Below, one piece after another: positions 53,157 to 62,332 of a stretch of 64,000 nucleotides of DNA (within the stretch, counting starts at the first letter, position 1; every line of letters begins with the position of its first letter). A program made the position numbers and the translations under genes. The notes beneath the pieces were generated by a model. The model saw nothing but the letters and a program-made list of their open reading frames with translations. It did not search any database and was not told the origin of the DNA. Source of the DNA: an uncultured Rhodoferax sp. (GTDB lineage Bacteria > Pseudomonadota > Gammaproteobacteria > Burkholderiales > Burkholderiaceae_C); NCBI RefSeq assembly GCF_946221635.1, contig NZ_CAMIHB010000013.1, positions 1-64,000 of the forward strand. The letters run 5' to 3'.

Positions 53157-53185
53157 ATTGCGCAAGTAGCTACTATATTTGTAGC
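53137..53185 (+). repeat. Dispersed AGCAGCTA repeat, copy 10 (merged with the argH terminator)
   Basis: Core at 53157-53185 (ATTGCGCAAGTAGCTACTAT, then ATTTGTAGC). The GCCCCCG flank of the repeat is used as the right arm of the argH/ltaE terminator, an example of a repeat acting as, or inserting beside, a terminator. Confidence 0.78.
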
Positions 53186-53199
53186 AGCGCGTTATCTGC

Positions 53200-54261
53200 T
53201 CAACCAGCCAGCACCCGCTCCAAATCGCCGGCCAGGTGGTCCACCGCCTCTTCCGTGGTGGCCCAGGAACACATAAAACGCGCGCCGCCACCGATGAAGG
53301 TGTAGAAGGTCCAGCCCAGGGCCTTGAGGCGGGCAATGACGGGTTCGGGCAGGTTGACGAACACGCCATTGACCTCAGTGGGCAGCAGCAGCTCGGCGCC
53401 CGCGATACCGGCAATTTTTTCGGACAGGCGATGGGCCATGGCGTTGGCGTGGCTGGCGTGGCGCAGCCAGGTGCCGTCGGTCAGCATGGCCAGCCAGGGG
53501 GCCGAGAGGTAGCGCATCTTGGAGGCGAGCTGCCCGGCCTGCTTGCAGCGGTAGGAAAACTCCTCCCCCAGCTTGCGGTCGAAAAACACAATCGCTTCGC
53601 CAATCGGCAGACCCATCTTGGTACCGCCAAAACACAGCACATCCACGCCCGCGCGCCAGGTGATGTCAGCGGGCGCCACCTTGAGGGCAGCCACCGCATT
53701 GGCAAAACGCGCGCCGTCCATGTGCACCTTGAGGCCATGCTCCTGCGCGATGCGGCTGATGCCGCTGATCTCGCCCTTCTGGTAGACGGAGCCCATCTCG
53801 GTGGACTGCGTGAGCGTGACCACCTTGGGCCGCGGGTAGTGCACATCGGTGCGGCGGGTGATGACTTCGAGCACACCGGCGGACGTGAGCTTGCCGTGGC
53901 GGTGCGGGGCCGAGAGCAGCTTGGAGCCATTGGAGAAGAATTCGGGCGCGCCGCATTCATCGGTTTCCACGTGCGCCGTGTCGCTGCAGATCACCGCCTG
54001 GTAAGACTGGCACAGGGATGCCAGCGCAATCGAGTTGGCGGCCGTGCCGTTGAAGACAAAGAAAACTTCGGCATCGGCCTCGAACACCTCGCGGATGCGG
54101 TCGCAGGCCAGGCGCGTGGCGTCGTCATTGCCATAGGAGGCGGCAAAGCCGGTGTTGGCCGCCGCAAACGCCTGCATGGCCTCGGGGCAGATGCCGGAGG
54201 TGTTGTCGCTGGCAAATTGCAGGTAGTGGCCAGTGGGCAGGGAGGTAGGCGCGGTGGTCAT
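53200..54261 (-). CDS. ltaE: Low-specificity L-threonine aldolase
   Basis: A 353-residue PLP enzyme splitting L-threonine or allo-threonine into glycine and acetaldehyde. The PLP Lys215 lies in LCFGGTKMGLP; 'FASDNTSGICPEAMQAF' at the N-terminus and 'KVHMDGARFANAV' (Asp pairing the PLP nitrogen) are typical. ATG 54261 is preferred over upstream starts, which would run into the divergent promoter. It diverges from a cupin-type regulator that may control it. Confidence 0.94.
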   Translation of the reverse strand: MTTAPTSLPTGHYLQFASDNTSGICPEAMQAFAAANTGFAASYGNDDATRLACDRIREVFEADAEVFFVFNGTAANSIALASLCQSYQAVICSDTAHVETDECGAPEFFSNGSKLLSAPHRHGKLTSAGVLEVITRRTDVHYPRPKVVTLTQSTEMGSVYQKGEISGISRIAQEHGLKVHMDGARFANAVAALKVAPADITWRAGVDVLCFGGTKMGLPIGEAIVFFDRKLGEEFSYRCKQAGQLASKMRYLSAPWLAMLTDGTWLRHASHANAMAHRLSEKIAGIAGAELLLPTEVNGVFVNLPEPVIARLKALGWTFYTFIGGGARFMCSWATTEEAVDHLAGDLERVLAG

Positions 54262-54293
54262 GGTGGCGTGGGCGGTGTAAGATTGGATGAGCG

Positions 54294-54331
54294 GATATTT
54301 CCGGTATATCGAACAAAAATCCATTTTACCG
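54294..54331. promoter_or_regulatory. Candidate operator between ltaE and the cupin regulator
   Basis: Contains the 17-nt palindrome GATAT-TTCCGGT-ATATC (54294-54310) and a wider inverted pair CGGTA (54302-54306)/TACCG (54327-54331). It lies in the 82-bp divergent region, the expected binding place for the adjacent helix-turn-helix regulator. Binding is inferred only. Confidence 0.5.
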
Positions 54332-54343
54332 ACCAAAACCACC

Positions 54344-54940
54344 ATGGCGCAAGCCCCCTCCTCCACCCCCCTTCAGGACGGCCCGCCCGCCGTCGGCTCC
54401 AAGTTGCAGGAGATCCGCAAGGCGCAGAAGCTCTCACTGGACGAACTCTCCAAGCGCGCCGGAGTGTCCAAGTCCATGCTGTCCGAGGTGGAGCGCAACC
54501 AGGCCAACCCCACGGTGGGCGTGCTGTGGCGCCTGGCCAGCGCACTGGGCCTGAGCCTCAGCGACCTGCTGGCCGGTGGCAATGCCGACAAGGCCAGCCC
54601 CACGGTGGAATTGGTCCCCGCGCACAGCATTCCCGTCACGACCAGCCCGGATGGCAAGTGCACGCTGCGCATCCTGGGGCCCATCGCGCTGGCCGGCAAG
54701 GTGGAGTGGTACGAGCTGGCGGTGGAACCCGGCGGTGTGCTGGCTTCCGAACCGCACGAGGCCGGAGCGCGGGAGCACCTGTCGGTTCTCAGTGGCACGC
54801 TCACCGTCCAGGCGGCCGAGAGCAGCAAGGTACTCAAACCGGGCGACAGCGCACGTTATGCGGCCGACGTACAGCACTGCATCCGCAACCCTGGCAAAGG
54901 GCTGGCCAAAGCGGTACTGGTGGTGGAACATCTAGGCTGA
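54344..54940 (+). CDS. XRE-family transcriptional regulator with C-terminal cupin domain
   Basis: A 198-residue regulator. A helix-turn-helix (residues about 19-73; 'LSLDELSKRAGVSKSMLSEVERNQANPTVGVLWRLASAL', region) is followed by a cupin domain (about 105-195; 'EPHEAGAREHLSVLSGTLTVQ' and 'LKPGDSARYAADVQHCIRNP'). Such proteins sense small ligands, for example amino acid or polyamine derivatives, and often act at a divergent neighbour, here ltaE. ATG 54344 is chosen because it follows the palindromic operator. A 13-bp spacer leads to the next small gene. Confidence 0.9.
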   Translation: MAQAPSSTPLQDGPPAVGSKLQEIRKAQKLSLDELSKRAGVSKSMLSEVERNQANPTVGVLWRLASALGLSLSDLLAGGNADKASPTVELVPAHSIPVTTSPDGKCTLRILGPIALAGKVEWYELAVEPGGVLASEPHEAGAREHLSVLSGTLTVQAAESSKVLKPGDSARYAADVQHCIRNPGKGLAKAVLVVEHLG

Positions 54941-54953
54941 ACAAGGAGTCCCC

Positions 54954-55208
54954 ATGTCCCAAACGCTGCTGCACGAGGTCCTGGCCCATTTGCGTGCGGG
55001 TCGCTGGAATGCCGCACACCATTTGATCCAGCAGGATGACTCGCCTTTGGCATCCTGGTTGCACGGCATCGTGCACATCCAGGAAGGCGATCTTGAAGAC
55101 GCCGAATACTGGTATGACCGCGCCCAGCGCCACTTCCGCAGCCGTGGCAGCCTGCAGGAAGAGATGGACCGCTTTGAAGAAGCCTTGCTCCGCGGGCCAC
55201 TGCAGTAA
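54954..55208 (+). CDS. Small TPR-like hypothetical protein, 84 aa
   Basis: An 84-residue acidic helical protein whose middle, 'LHGIVHIQEGDLEDAEYWYDRAQRHF', reads like a single TPR-type helix pair. AAGGAG (54942-54947) is a good ribosome binding site for ATG 54954. It is 13 bp after the cupin regulator and probably cotranscribed. No function is assigned. Confidence 0.78.
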   Translation: MSQTLLHEVLAHLRAGRWNAAHHLIQQDDSPLASWLHGIVHIQEGDLEDAEYWYDRAQRHFRSRGSLQEEMDRFEEALLRGPLQ

Positions 55209-55235
55209 GGCGGCGCGCCCAACAGCCCATACGGG

Positions 55236-55889
55236 TCAGGTGCGGGCCGGTACCTGGAAACCCGCACGCGCGTGCAGCGCCCGGTCACGGGCATGACAAC
55301 CTTCCAGGTGGTCATTGACCAACCCCATGGCCTGCATGAAGGCGTACATGGTGGTCGGGCCGACAAAGCTCCAGCCACGCTTGCGCAAGTCTTTGGACAA
55401 GGCAATGGACTCGGCCGAGGTGGTGATGCCGCTCAGGGTCTGGCGCGTGATCTGAGTGGGTCGGCTCGAAGCCGGTGGTTCGAAGCGCCAGAAGTAGGCG
55501 GCCAGCGATCCGAATTCCTGGCGCAGCGCAATGGCTTTCTTCGCGTTGTTGATGGTGGATTCGATCTTGCCGCGGTGGCGCACGATGCCGGCGTCCAGCA
55601 CCAGGCGCTTCACATCGCTGTCGTCAAACGCCGCCACCTTGTCCATGTCAAAGCCGGCAAAGGCCGCGCGAAAGCCCTCGCGCTTGTTGAGGATGGTGAG
55701 CCAGCTCAAACCGGCCTGAAAGCCCTCCAGGCAAATTTTTTCGAACAACCGGGTGTCGCTGTCCACCGGGAAGCCCCACTCGTGGTCGTGGTAGTGCTGG
55801 TAGTGCGGCGTGGCACGGCACCAGACGCAGCGAACGACCTCCTGATCGTCGGCAAAAAGGCCCGTAGGCGCGGCGGTATCGTCCAACAT
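55236..55889 (-). CDS. tag: DNA-3-methyladenine glycosylase I
   Basis: A 217-residue repair glycosylase removing 3-methyladenine from alkylated DNA. The N-terminal 'RCVWCRATPHYQHYHDHEWGFPV' matches Tag (RCGW…YHDxEWG), with a zinc-type Cys, and near the C-terminus 'LVNDHLEGC' provides the His and Cys ligands. The N-terminus is about 20 residues longer than in E. coli Tag. ATG 55889 has GGGGAG 4 bp upstream. A perfect LexA box lies 18 bp upstream of the start. Confidence 0.93.
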   Translation of the reverse strand: MLDDTAAPTGLFADDQEVVRCVWCRATPHYQHYHDHEWGFPVDSDTRLFEKICLEGFQAGLSWLTILNKREGFRAAFAGFDMDKVAAFDDSDVKRLVLDAGIVRHRGKIESTINNAKKAIALRQEFGSLAAYFWRFEPPASSRPTQITRQTLSGITTSAESIALSKDLRKRGWSFVGPTTMYAFMQAMGLVNDHLEGCHARDRALHARAGFQVPART

Positions 55890-55899
55890 GAGGCTCCCC

Positions 55900-55928
55900 T
55901 TCAAGGCTGTGATTATTTACAGTATAAA
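55900..55928. promoter_or_regulatory. LexA (SOS) box within a divergent promoter
   Basis: CTGTGATTATTTACAG at 55907-55922 is an exact CTGT-N8-ACAG LexA operator. On the plus strand it fills the 17-bp spacer between a -35-like TTCAAG (55900-55905) and a -10-like TATAAA (55923-55928). The same AT-rich block (TATACT on the minus strand) could serve tag. Confidence 0.82.
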
Positions 55929-55957
55929 TAAGATTCACCGACCACCACCACACCCCC

Positions 55958-56233
55958 ATGTTCAAAATCTACTGGACCGACCACGAAGGTCAATCCCACG
56001 GTCAAACCTGCACTGAACTCGTGCAGGCCCTGCAAGTCACCAAGGAGAAGCGCGACGCGGGCCACTCCTTTGTCACCATGGCCAGCGAAAACCCGCAGCA
56101 CACGGGCAAGCAGGGCGTGGACAGCATCGTGGATGGCAAGACGCCGGATGGGCAGGTGTACGACTGGTCCAAGGCCGGACGCGCCGGCAAGCCGCGCAAG
56201 ACCGACCGCATCATCACCGACAAGGACCGCTGA
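55958..56233 (+). CDS. Hypothetical protein under a predicted LexA box, 91 aa
   Basis: A 91-residue hydrophilic protein, MFKIYWTDHEGQSHGQTCTE at the start and a basic C-terminus (GRAGKPRKTDRIITDKDR). No signal peptide, membrane helix or known domain. The start is about 30 bp downstream of a promoter carrying a perfect LexA operator and diverges from the repair gene tag. No clear ribosome binding site is seen. It could be a small SOS- or alkylation-response protein, but the function is unknown. Confidence 0.72.
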   Translation: MFKIYWTDHEGQSHGQTCTELVQALQVTKEKRDAGHSFVTMASENPQHTGKQGVDSIVDGKTPDGQVYDWSKAGRAGKPRKTDRIITDKDR

Positions 56234-56283
56234 GGCCCAGTCACGGTTTTGCGCTACGCTCCCGGTTGCTTTAGGGAGCCCGC

Positions 56284-59200
56284 GTGAAAATCCAACAACT
56301 CGTCATCGCCTGCGGCCTGGCCGCCTCTGCCTGGAGTGCCCAGGCCCTCCAAATCGTCAGCCTCTCCCCCCAGGGCGAGATTGCCCAGGTGCGGCAGGTC
56401 GTCGCCAAGTTTGACGACAGCGCCGTCAACTTTGGCGACCCCAAGGCCGAAGCCCCGCTGACCCTGAGCTGCAGCGACGCCCAGGTCACCAAGGGCACGG
56501 GCCGCTGGGTCAACGACCGTGTCTGGGCCTTCGACTTTGACAACGACCTGCCGCCCGGCATCAGCTGTACCGTGCAGGCCAAGCCAGGCTTCAAATCACC
56601 CAAAGGCTCTGACCTAACGGGCGCGAGCAGCTACAAATTCAATAGCGGCGGCCCCTTCGTTCAAAGCGTGCGCCCTTACTCCGGCAGCCGCATCGACGAG
56701 GAACAATTTTTCACCCTGCGCCTGAACGGCGCCGCCACCCTGGAGAGCCTGCAGGCCAATGTGTGGTGCGCGGTGGAAGGCTTGGGCGAACGTGTCGCCA
56801 TCCGGCTGATCAGCGGCAAAGAGCGCGAGGGCCTGCTGAAAGCCCAGGGCATGGAAGCCGAAGCCAAGGCCAATCCCTTGGCCATCGTTACCCTGGCCTG
56901 CAACCGCACGCTGTCATCCTCTGCCAAAGTGCAGTTGGTGTACGGCAAGGGCGTTGCCACACCGGGGCGCGGCGGTGCAGCAGCCGGTATTCCCAACAGC
57001 GTGGAGAAGCGTTTTGGCTTCCAGGTGCGCGAGCCTTTTGCCGCCAGCTTCAGTTGCGAGCGCGAGAACGCCCAGAGCGCGTGCCTGCCCATACGTCCCA
57101 TGACGCTGAGCTTCAACGCGCCCGTGCCCGTGAAGCTGTTGCAAGGCATACGCCTGATCGGTGGCAAGCAAAGCATCAAACCCAATCTGCAGGAGCAGGA
57201 CGGAGAAGGCGACGCCGTGGTGCAAGCCATCCAATTTGAGGCACCGCTGCCGGAGCAAACCGACTTCACCATCGAGCTGCCCAAGGGGTTCAAGGACGCT
57301 TCCGGCCGCACCTTGCGCAATGCCGACAGCTTCCCGCTCAAGACGGCCACCGCGGCCATGCCGCCGCTCGCCAAATTCGCGGCGGCGCCCTTCGGCATCG
57401 TGGAGCGCTTTGCAGAACCCAACGGCGTCGCCCTGCTGCCGGTCACGCTGCGCAATGTGGAGGCCGCGCTCAAACTGCAGGGGCTCAATGCCGAGCAGGC
57501 CCGCGCCTCCAATGGCAAGGTCAGCACCCTGCAACCCAACACCGATGCGGACATCATTGCCTGGTACAAGAAGGTCGAGCAGTACAACGGCTCCGTGGTC
57601 AAACGCAAGCTCGCCGCGCGCGACACGCAAGCGCCCTTGCCCGCCGCGCTGGATACCTCGGAGCGCGACTACGTGCAGACCCGCATGGTCTCGCTGCTGG
57701 CCAAGCAGGCGCAGGCCAAGACGCTGGACCTGCCCAAGCCCCAATCCAACGACCCACGTCCCTTTGAAGTGGTCGGCATCCCGCTGACGCCCGGCTTCCA
57801 TGTGGTGGAGATTGCCTCGCAAAAGCTGGGCAGCAGCCTGCTGGATGAGCGCCATGGCGTCAACCGGACCATGTATGTGCGCACCGCAGCCCTGGTCACC
57901 AACCTGGGTGTGCACTTCAAGCTGGGCCGCGAGAACGCCCTGGCCTGGGTCACCACGCTGGACAAGGGCACACCCGTTGCCGGCGCCCAGGTGCGCGTGT
58001 CCGATTGCCGCGGCAAGGAAGTAGCCGCCGGAATCACCGACACCCAAGGCGTGGTGCGCCTGCAGGGCATTGATCCACAGCCCCCCAGCTGCCAGTCCGA
58101 AGACAACTACAGCCAAGCCTACTTCGTGAGTGCCCGTGCCAACCAACCCGCCGGCGACGGCAAAGGCATGGTGCAGGACCTGGCCTTCACCTGGAGCGAC
58201 TGGAACCGCGGCATCGAGCCCTGGCGCTTCAATGTGCCGACCAGCCGCGAACGCCAGCCCGACGAAGTCGCCCACACCGTCTTCGACCGCACCCTGCTGC
58301 GGGCCGGCGAGACCGTGTCCATGAAGCACCTGCTGCGCACACAGACCAGCCAGGGCTTCGGTCTCTCCAGCGTGGAGCCCAACGAACTCGCCATCACCCA
58401 TCTGGGCAGCGGCCAGCAGTACACCCAGCCGCTGACCTGGCGCAAGACGGCCACCGGCGGCGTCAGCGCCACCAGCAGCTTCTCCATCCCCCCGGCGGCC
58501 AAGCTGGGTGTCTACCAGGTGGAGCTGCGCAATGGCCGCAACGGCAACAGCTTTGCCACCGGCCAGTTCCGCGTCGAAGAGTTCCGCCTGCCGGTGTTGG
58601 AAGGCCGCGTCACGCCCACCGAGAAGAAGGCGCTGGTGAATGTGGACAAGGTGCCCGTGGATGTGCAGATCAATTACGTCGCAGGCGGCGGTGCGGTGAA
58701 CCTGCCGGTGCGCGTGTCGGCCCTGGTACGCGGCAAATACCTCAGCTTTGCAGACTTCAGCGAGTTCAACTTTTCGCCACCGCAAGGCAACCAGCAGACC
58801 AGCAGCGGCGAAGGCGAGGAAGACGCCAACGCGGGCAGTGATGCGCGCGTGATTGCCGACAAGCTACCCATCACGCTGGACAAGAGTGGCGCCGGCAAAG
58901 TGGCCATCGACAAGGTGCCCAAGAGCAAGCAGCCGCAAGACCTGCTGCTGGAAGCCACCTACTCCGACCCGAATGGCGAGGTGCAAACCATCCGCAGCAC
59001 GCAGACGCTGTGGCCCGCCGCGGTGGTGGCCGGCATCAAGACCGAGGGCTGGGTATCGAGCAGCCAGAAGATCAAGTTCCAGGCGCTGGCGCTGGACCTG
59101 AGCGGCAAGCCGCAGGAAGGCGTGGCGCTGGAAGTCAAAGCCACCGCCCGCATCACCACCACCACGCGCAAGCGCATGGTGGGCGGCTTCTACACCTACG

Positions 59201-62200
59201 ACAACAAGACCAGCACCAAGGAACTGGGCAGCGTGTGCAGCGGCAAAAGCGATGCACGCGGCCTGCTGCTGTGCGAGACAGCGCTGGGCGAGCCCGGCCA
59301 GGTGGAGCTGGTGGTGACCGCCAAGGACAGCAACGGCAACAGCATCCAGGCCGCATCCTCGGTGTACGTCACCAAACAAGGCGAGCTGTGGTTTGGCGGC
59401 GAGAACACCGACCGTATCGACCTGCTGCCCGAGAAGAAAAGTTACCAACCCGGTGAGACGGCCAAATTCCAGGTGCGCATGCCCTTCCGCTTCGCCACCG
59501 CCCTGGTGGCGGTGGAGCGCGAAGGCGTGCTGCAAACCGAAGTGGTGCAGCTCAACGGGCAAGACCCGACCCTCAGCCTGAAGATCCAGGACGGCTGGGG
59601 ACCCAATGTGTACGTGAGCGCGCTGGTGCTGCGCGGCCGCCTGCGCGAGGTGCCGTGGTACAGCTTCTTCACCTGGGGCTACAAGGCCCCGCGCGAGTGG
59701 TGGACCAGCTTCTGGTACGAGGGGCGTGAATACGTGGCCCCCACTGCGCTGGTGGATTTGAGCAAGCCCGCCTTCCGTCTGGGCGTGGCCGAGATCCGTG
59801 TGGGCACCAAGGCCCACCAGCTCGACGTAAGCGTGAAGGCCGACAAGGAAAGCTACGCCGTGCGCGGCAAGGCGCAGGTGACCATCAGCGTAAAGCTGCC
59901 CAACGGCCAGCCGGCGGCTGGTGCCGAAGTGGCCCTGGCCGCCGTGGACCAGGCCCTGCTGGAGCTCATGCCCAATAACAGCTGGAATCTGCTGGATGCC
60001 ATGCTGCAGCGGCGCAGCTGGGGCGTGGAAACGTCCACCGCGCAGATGGAAATCATTGGCCGGCGCCACTACGGCCGCAAGGCCGTGGCGCCTGGCGGCG
60101 GCGGCGGGCACAGCGGCGCGCGTGAGCTGCTGGAAACCCTGCTGCTGTGGAACCCCAGCGTGAAGCTCGACGCCAACGGTCAGGCCGTAGTCACCGTGCC
60201 GCTGAACGACGCGCTCACCACCTTCAAGATCGTGGCCGTGGCCGATGCCTCCACTGGTATGTTTGGTACCGGTAGCACCAGCATCCGCGCCACGCAGGAT
60301 TTGCAGATCATCAGCGGCCTGCCACCGCTGGTGCGCGAGGACGACCAGTTCCGTGCCCAGCTGACCCTGCGCAACACCACCAAGCAGGCCATGAAGGTGC
60401 TGGTGACGCCGCGCGCCACGCTGCTGGATCTGCAACCACAAACCGTCGACATCCCGGCTGGCGATGCCCGCGAAGTGGCCTGGAACGTGACTGCGCCGGC
60501 CCAACTGGCGCTGACACGCAACGAAGCGATCCTGTGGGAGATCGAGGCCAAGGACACGATCAGTGGTGCCAAGGATGCGCTGAAGGCGCGCCAGCGCATC
60601 GTGCCCGCTGTTCCATTGACGGTGCAGCAGGCCACGCTGGTGCAGATTGACGGGCCCTTCACGCTGGACGTGAACGCTCCAGCCGACGCCCTGCCTGGCC
60701 GTGGTGGACTCAAGATGTCGTTGCAGCCCAAGCTGGCGGAAGGCCTTCCGGGTGTGAAGGACTGGTTTGCCAACTACCCCTTCATTTGCCTGGAGCAGAA
60801 AACCAGCAAGAGCGTGGGCCTGCGCGACGGCAAGCTGTGGCAGACCGTGGCCACGCAAATCCCCAGCTACCTGGACAGCGATGGTTTGGCCAGTTACTTC
60901 CCGCCACGCGATGGCGAGGCCAACCGCGGCAGCGACACGCTGACCGCCTACCTGCTGGCCGCCACGCATGAAGCGTCCAGCATCAACCCTGCCTTTGCAC
61001 TAAGCGACGAGATTCGCGCGCCCATGGAGCGCGGCCTGATCGCCTTTGTGGAAGGCCGCATCCAGCGCGATTTCTGGAGCCCGCGCAAGGACCTGGACAT
61101 GCGCAAGCTGGCCGCCATCGAAGCGCTGTCGCGCTACGGCAAGGCCCAGGGCCGCATGGTGGGCAGCATCACCATTGCACCCAACCAGTGGCCCACGCAC
61201 ACGGTGATTGACTGGCTGAACATCCTCAAACGCGTGAACGATGTGCCAGAGCGCGACAAACGGATTGCCGAGGCCAACCAGATCCTGCGAAGCCGCATCA
61301 GCTACCAAGGCACCAAGATGATCTTCAGCAGCGAGAAGGACGACTACTGGTGGTGGCTGATGCAAAACGGCGACGTCAACACCGCGCGCCTGATCCTGGC
61401 CGTCATGGACGACCCGGCCTGGAAGGACGACATGGGCCGCCTGGCCAACGGCTTCATCAGCCGCCAGCAGAACGGCGCCTGGCACACCACCACAGCCAAC
61501 CTGTGGGGCGGCCTGGCACTGGAGAAATTCAGCGCCAAGTTTGAAGCCGTGCCCGTAGCGGGCACGACCAAGGCATCCATGAGCACGGGCGCGGCCAGCG
61601 TGGACTGGAGCAAGGTCGAGCGCATCAAGACCACTGATGCGTCGGGTGCCGCGCACCAGACCACCATGTTTGGCGCGCCCGCTTCGCCGGGCAACCTGCG
61701 GAACAACACCATGTTCCTGCCCTGGGGCAATACGGCCGCCAAGGACACGCTCAACGTGACCCACCAGGGCGCGGGCAAGCCCTGGCTCACACTGCAATCG
61801 GTGGCTGCGGTGCAGCTGAAGGCACCCTTCTTTGCGGGCTACCAGATCAAGAAGACAGTGACTCCGGTGGAACAGGCCAACAAGAGCCTGCCCTCAGGCA
61901 GCTACACGCGCGGTGACGTGCTGCGCATCAGCATCGAGGTGAACGCCAGCGCCGACATGACCTGGGTCGCGATCACCGACCCCGTGCCCGGCGGCGCCAC
62001 GATTCTGGGCAGCGGCCTGGGCCGCGACAGCGAGATCGCCACGCAGGGCGAGAAGAAGGAAGGCTACGGCTGGGCCGCGTTCGAAGAACGCAGCTTCGAG
62101 TCCTTCCGCAGCTACTACGAGTACCTGCCCAAGGGCGTGGTGAAGATGGAATACACCATCCGCCTCAACAACGTCGGCGAGTTCTCGCTGCCGCCCTCAC

Positions 62201-62277
62201 GCGTGGAGGCGATGTACGCGCCGGAGATGTTTGGGGAGGCGCCGAATGCGCGGGTGAAGGTAGAGGCGGCGAAGTAA
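56284..62277 (+). CDS. Bacterial alpha-2-macroglobulin family protein with intact thioester
   Basis: A 1997-residue secreted protease trap. A signal peptide (about residues 1-22, ending AQA) lacks a lipobox, so the protein is probably soluble in the periplasm, unlike E. coli YfhM. Successive macroglobulin domains are followed by the bait/A2M region ('NDALTTFKIVAVADASTGMFG') and the thioester motif CLEQ with Cys1502 and Gln1505. It is longer than YfhM (1653 residues). It starts with GTG, preceded by AGGGAG. No pbpC is next to it, although YfhM-type proteins often pair with PbpC. A repeat copy encodes about residues 108-121. Confidence 0.93.
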   Translation: MKIQQLVIACGLAASAWSAQALQIVSLSPQGEIAQVRQVVAKFDDSAVNFGDPKAEAPLTLSCSDAQVTKGTGRWVNDRVWAFDFDNDLPPGISCTVQAKPGFKSPKGSDLTGASSYKFNSGGPFVQSVRPYSGSRIDEEQFFTLRLNGAATLESLQANVWCAVEGLGERVAIRLISGKEREGLLKAQGMEAEAKANPLAIVTLACNRTLSSSAKVQLVYGKGVATPGRGGAAAGIPNSVEKRFGFQVREPFAASFSCERENAQSACLPIRPMTLSFNAPVPVKLLQGIRLIGGKQSIKPNLQEQDGEGDAVVQAIQFEAPLPEQTDFTIELPKGFKDASGRTLRNADSFPLKTATAAMPPLAKFAAAPFGIVERFAEPNGVALLPVTLRNVEAALKLQGLNAEQARASNGKVSTLQPNTDADIIAWYKKVEQYNGSVVKRKLAARDTQAPLPAALDTSERDYVQTRMVSLLAKQAQAKTLDLPKPQSNDPRPFEVVGIPLTPGFHVVEIASQKLGSSLLDERHGVNRTMYVRTAALVTNLGVHFKLGRENALAWVTTLDKGTPVAGAQVRVSDCRGKEVAAGITDTQGVVRLQGIDPQPPSCQSEDNYSQAYFVSARANQPAGDGKGMVQDLAFTWSDWNRGIEPWRFNVPTSRERQPDEVAHTVFDRTLLRAGETVSMKHLLRTQTSQGFGLSSVEPNELAITHLGSGQQYTQPLTWRKTATGGVSATSSFSIPPAAKLGVYQVELRNGRNGNSFATGQFRVEEFRLPVLEGRVTPTEKKALVNVDKVPVDVQINYVAGGGAVNLPVRVSALVRGKYLSFADFSEFNFSPPQGNQQTSSGEGEEDANAGSDARVIADKLPITLDKSGAGKVAIDKVPKSKQPQDLLLEATYSDPNGEVQTIRSTQTLWPAAVVAGIKTEGWVSSSQKIKFQALALDLSGKPQEGVALEVKATARITTTTRKRMVGGFYTYDNKTSTKELGSVCSGKSDARGLLLCETALGEPGQVELVVTAKDSNGNSIQAASSVYVTKQGELWFGGENTDRIDLLPEKKSYQPGETAKFQVRMPFRFATALVAVEREGVLQTEVVQLNGQDPTLSLKIQDGWGPNVYVSALVLRGRLREVPWYSFFTWGYKAPREWWTSFWYEGREYVAPTALVDLSKPAFRLGVAEIRVGTKAHQLDVSVKADKESYAVRGKAQVTISVKLPNGQPAAGAEVALAAVDQALLELMPNNSWNLLDAMLQRRSWGVETSTAQMEIIGRRHYGRKAVAPGGGGGHSGARELLETLLLWNPSVKLDANGQAVVTVPLNDALTTFKIVAVADASTGMFGTGSTSIRATQDLQIISGLPPLVREDDQFRAQLTLRNTTKQAMKVLVTPRATLLDLQPQTVDIPAGDAREVAWNVTAPAQLALTRNEAILWEIEAKDTISGAKDALKARQRIVPAVPLTVQQATLVQIDGPFTLDVNAPADALPGRGGLKMSLQPKLAEGLPGVKDWFANYPFICLEQKTSKSVGLRDGKLWQTVATQIPSYLDSDGLASYFPPRDGEANRGSDTLTAYLLAATHEASSINPAFALSDEIRAPMERGLIAFVEGRIQRDFWSPRKDLDMRKLAAIEALSRYGKAQGRMVGSITIAPNQWPTHTVIDWLNILKRVNDVPERDKRIAEANQILRSRISYQGTKMIFSSEKDDYWWWLMQNGDVNTARLILAVMDDPAWKDDMGRLANGFISRQQNGAWHTTTANLWGGLALEKFSAKFEAVPVAGTTKASMSTGAASVDWSKVERIKTTDASGAAHQTTMFGAPASPGNLRNNTMFLPWGNTAAKDTLNVTHQGAGKPWLTLQSVAAVQLKAPFFAGYQIKKTVTPVEQANKSLPSGSYTRGDVLRISIEVNASADMTWVAITDPVPGGATILGSGLGRDSEIATQGEKKEGYGWAAFEERSFESFRSYYEYLPKGVVKMEYTIRLNNVGEFSLPPSRVEAMYAPEMFGEAPNARVKVEAAK
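56605..56646 (+). repeat. Dispersed AGCAGCTA repeat, copy 11 (inside the alpha-2-macroglobulin gene, degenerate)
   Basis: Core at 56618-56646 (CGGGCGCGAGCAGCTACAAA, then TTCAATAGC) with left flank GGCTCTGACCT, close to copy 6. It encodes DLTGASSYKFNS in the first macroglobulin domain, read in a different frame from the sppA and hemD copies. Confidence 0.68.
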
Positions 62278-62332
62278 TCGAGATGAACCCAATGTCCAAA
62301 ATAAATTGCTGACTATCCATAAGAGACACAAC

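Noticed and set aside
53236..55026. Long plus-strand open frame antisense to ltaE
   Set aside because: Composition is a shadow of ltaE and it runs across the start of the cupin regulator gene in another frame.
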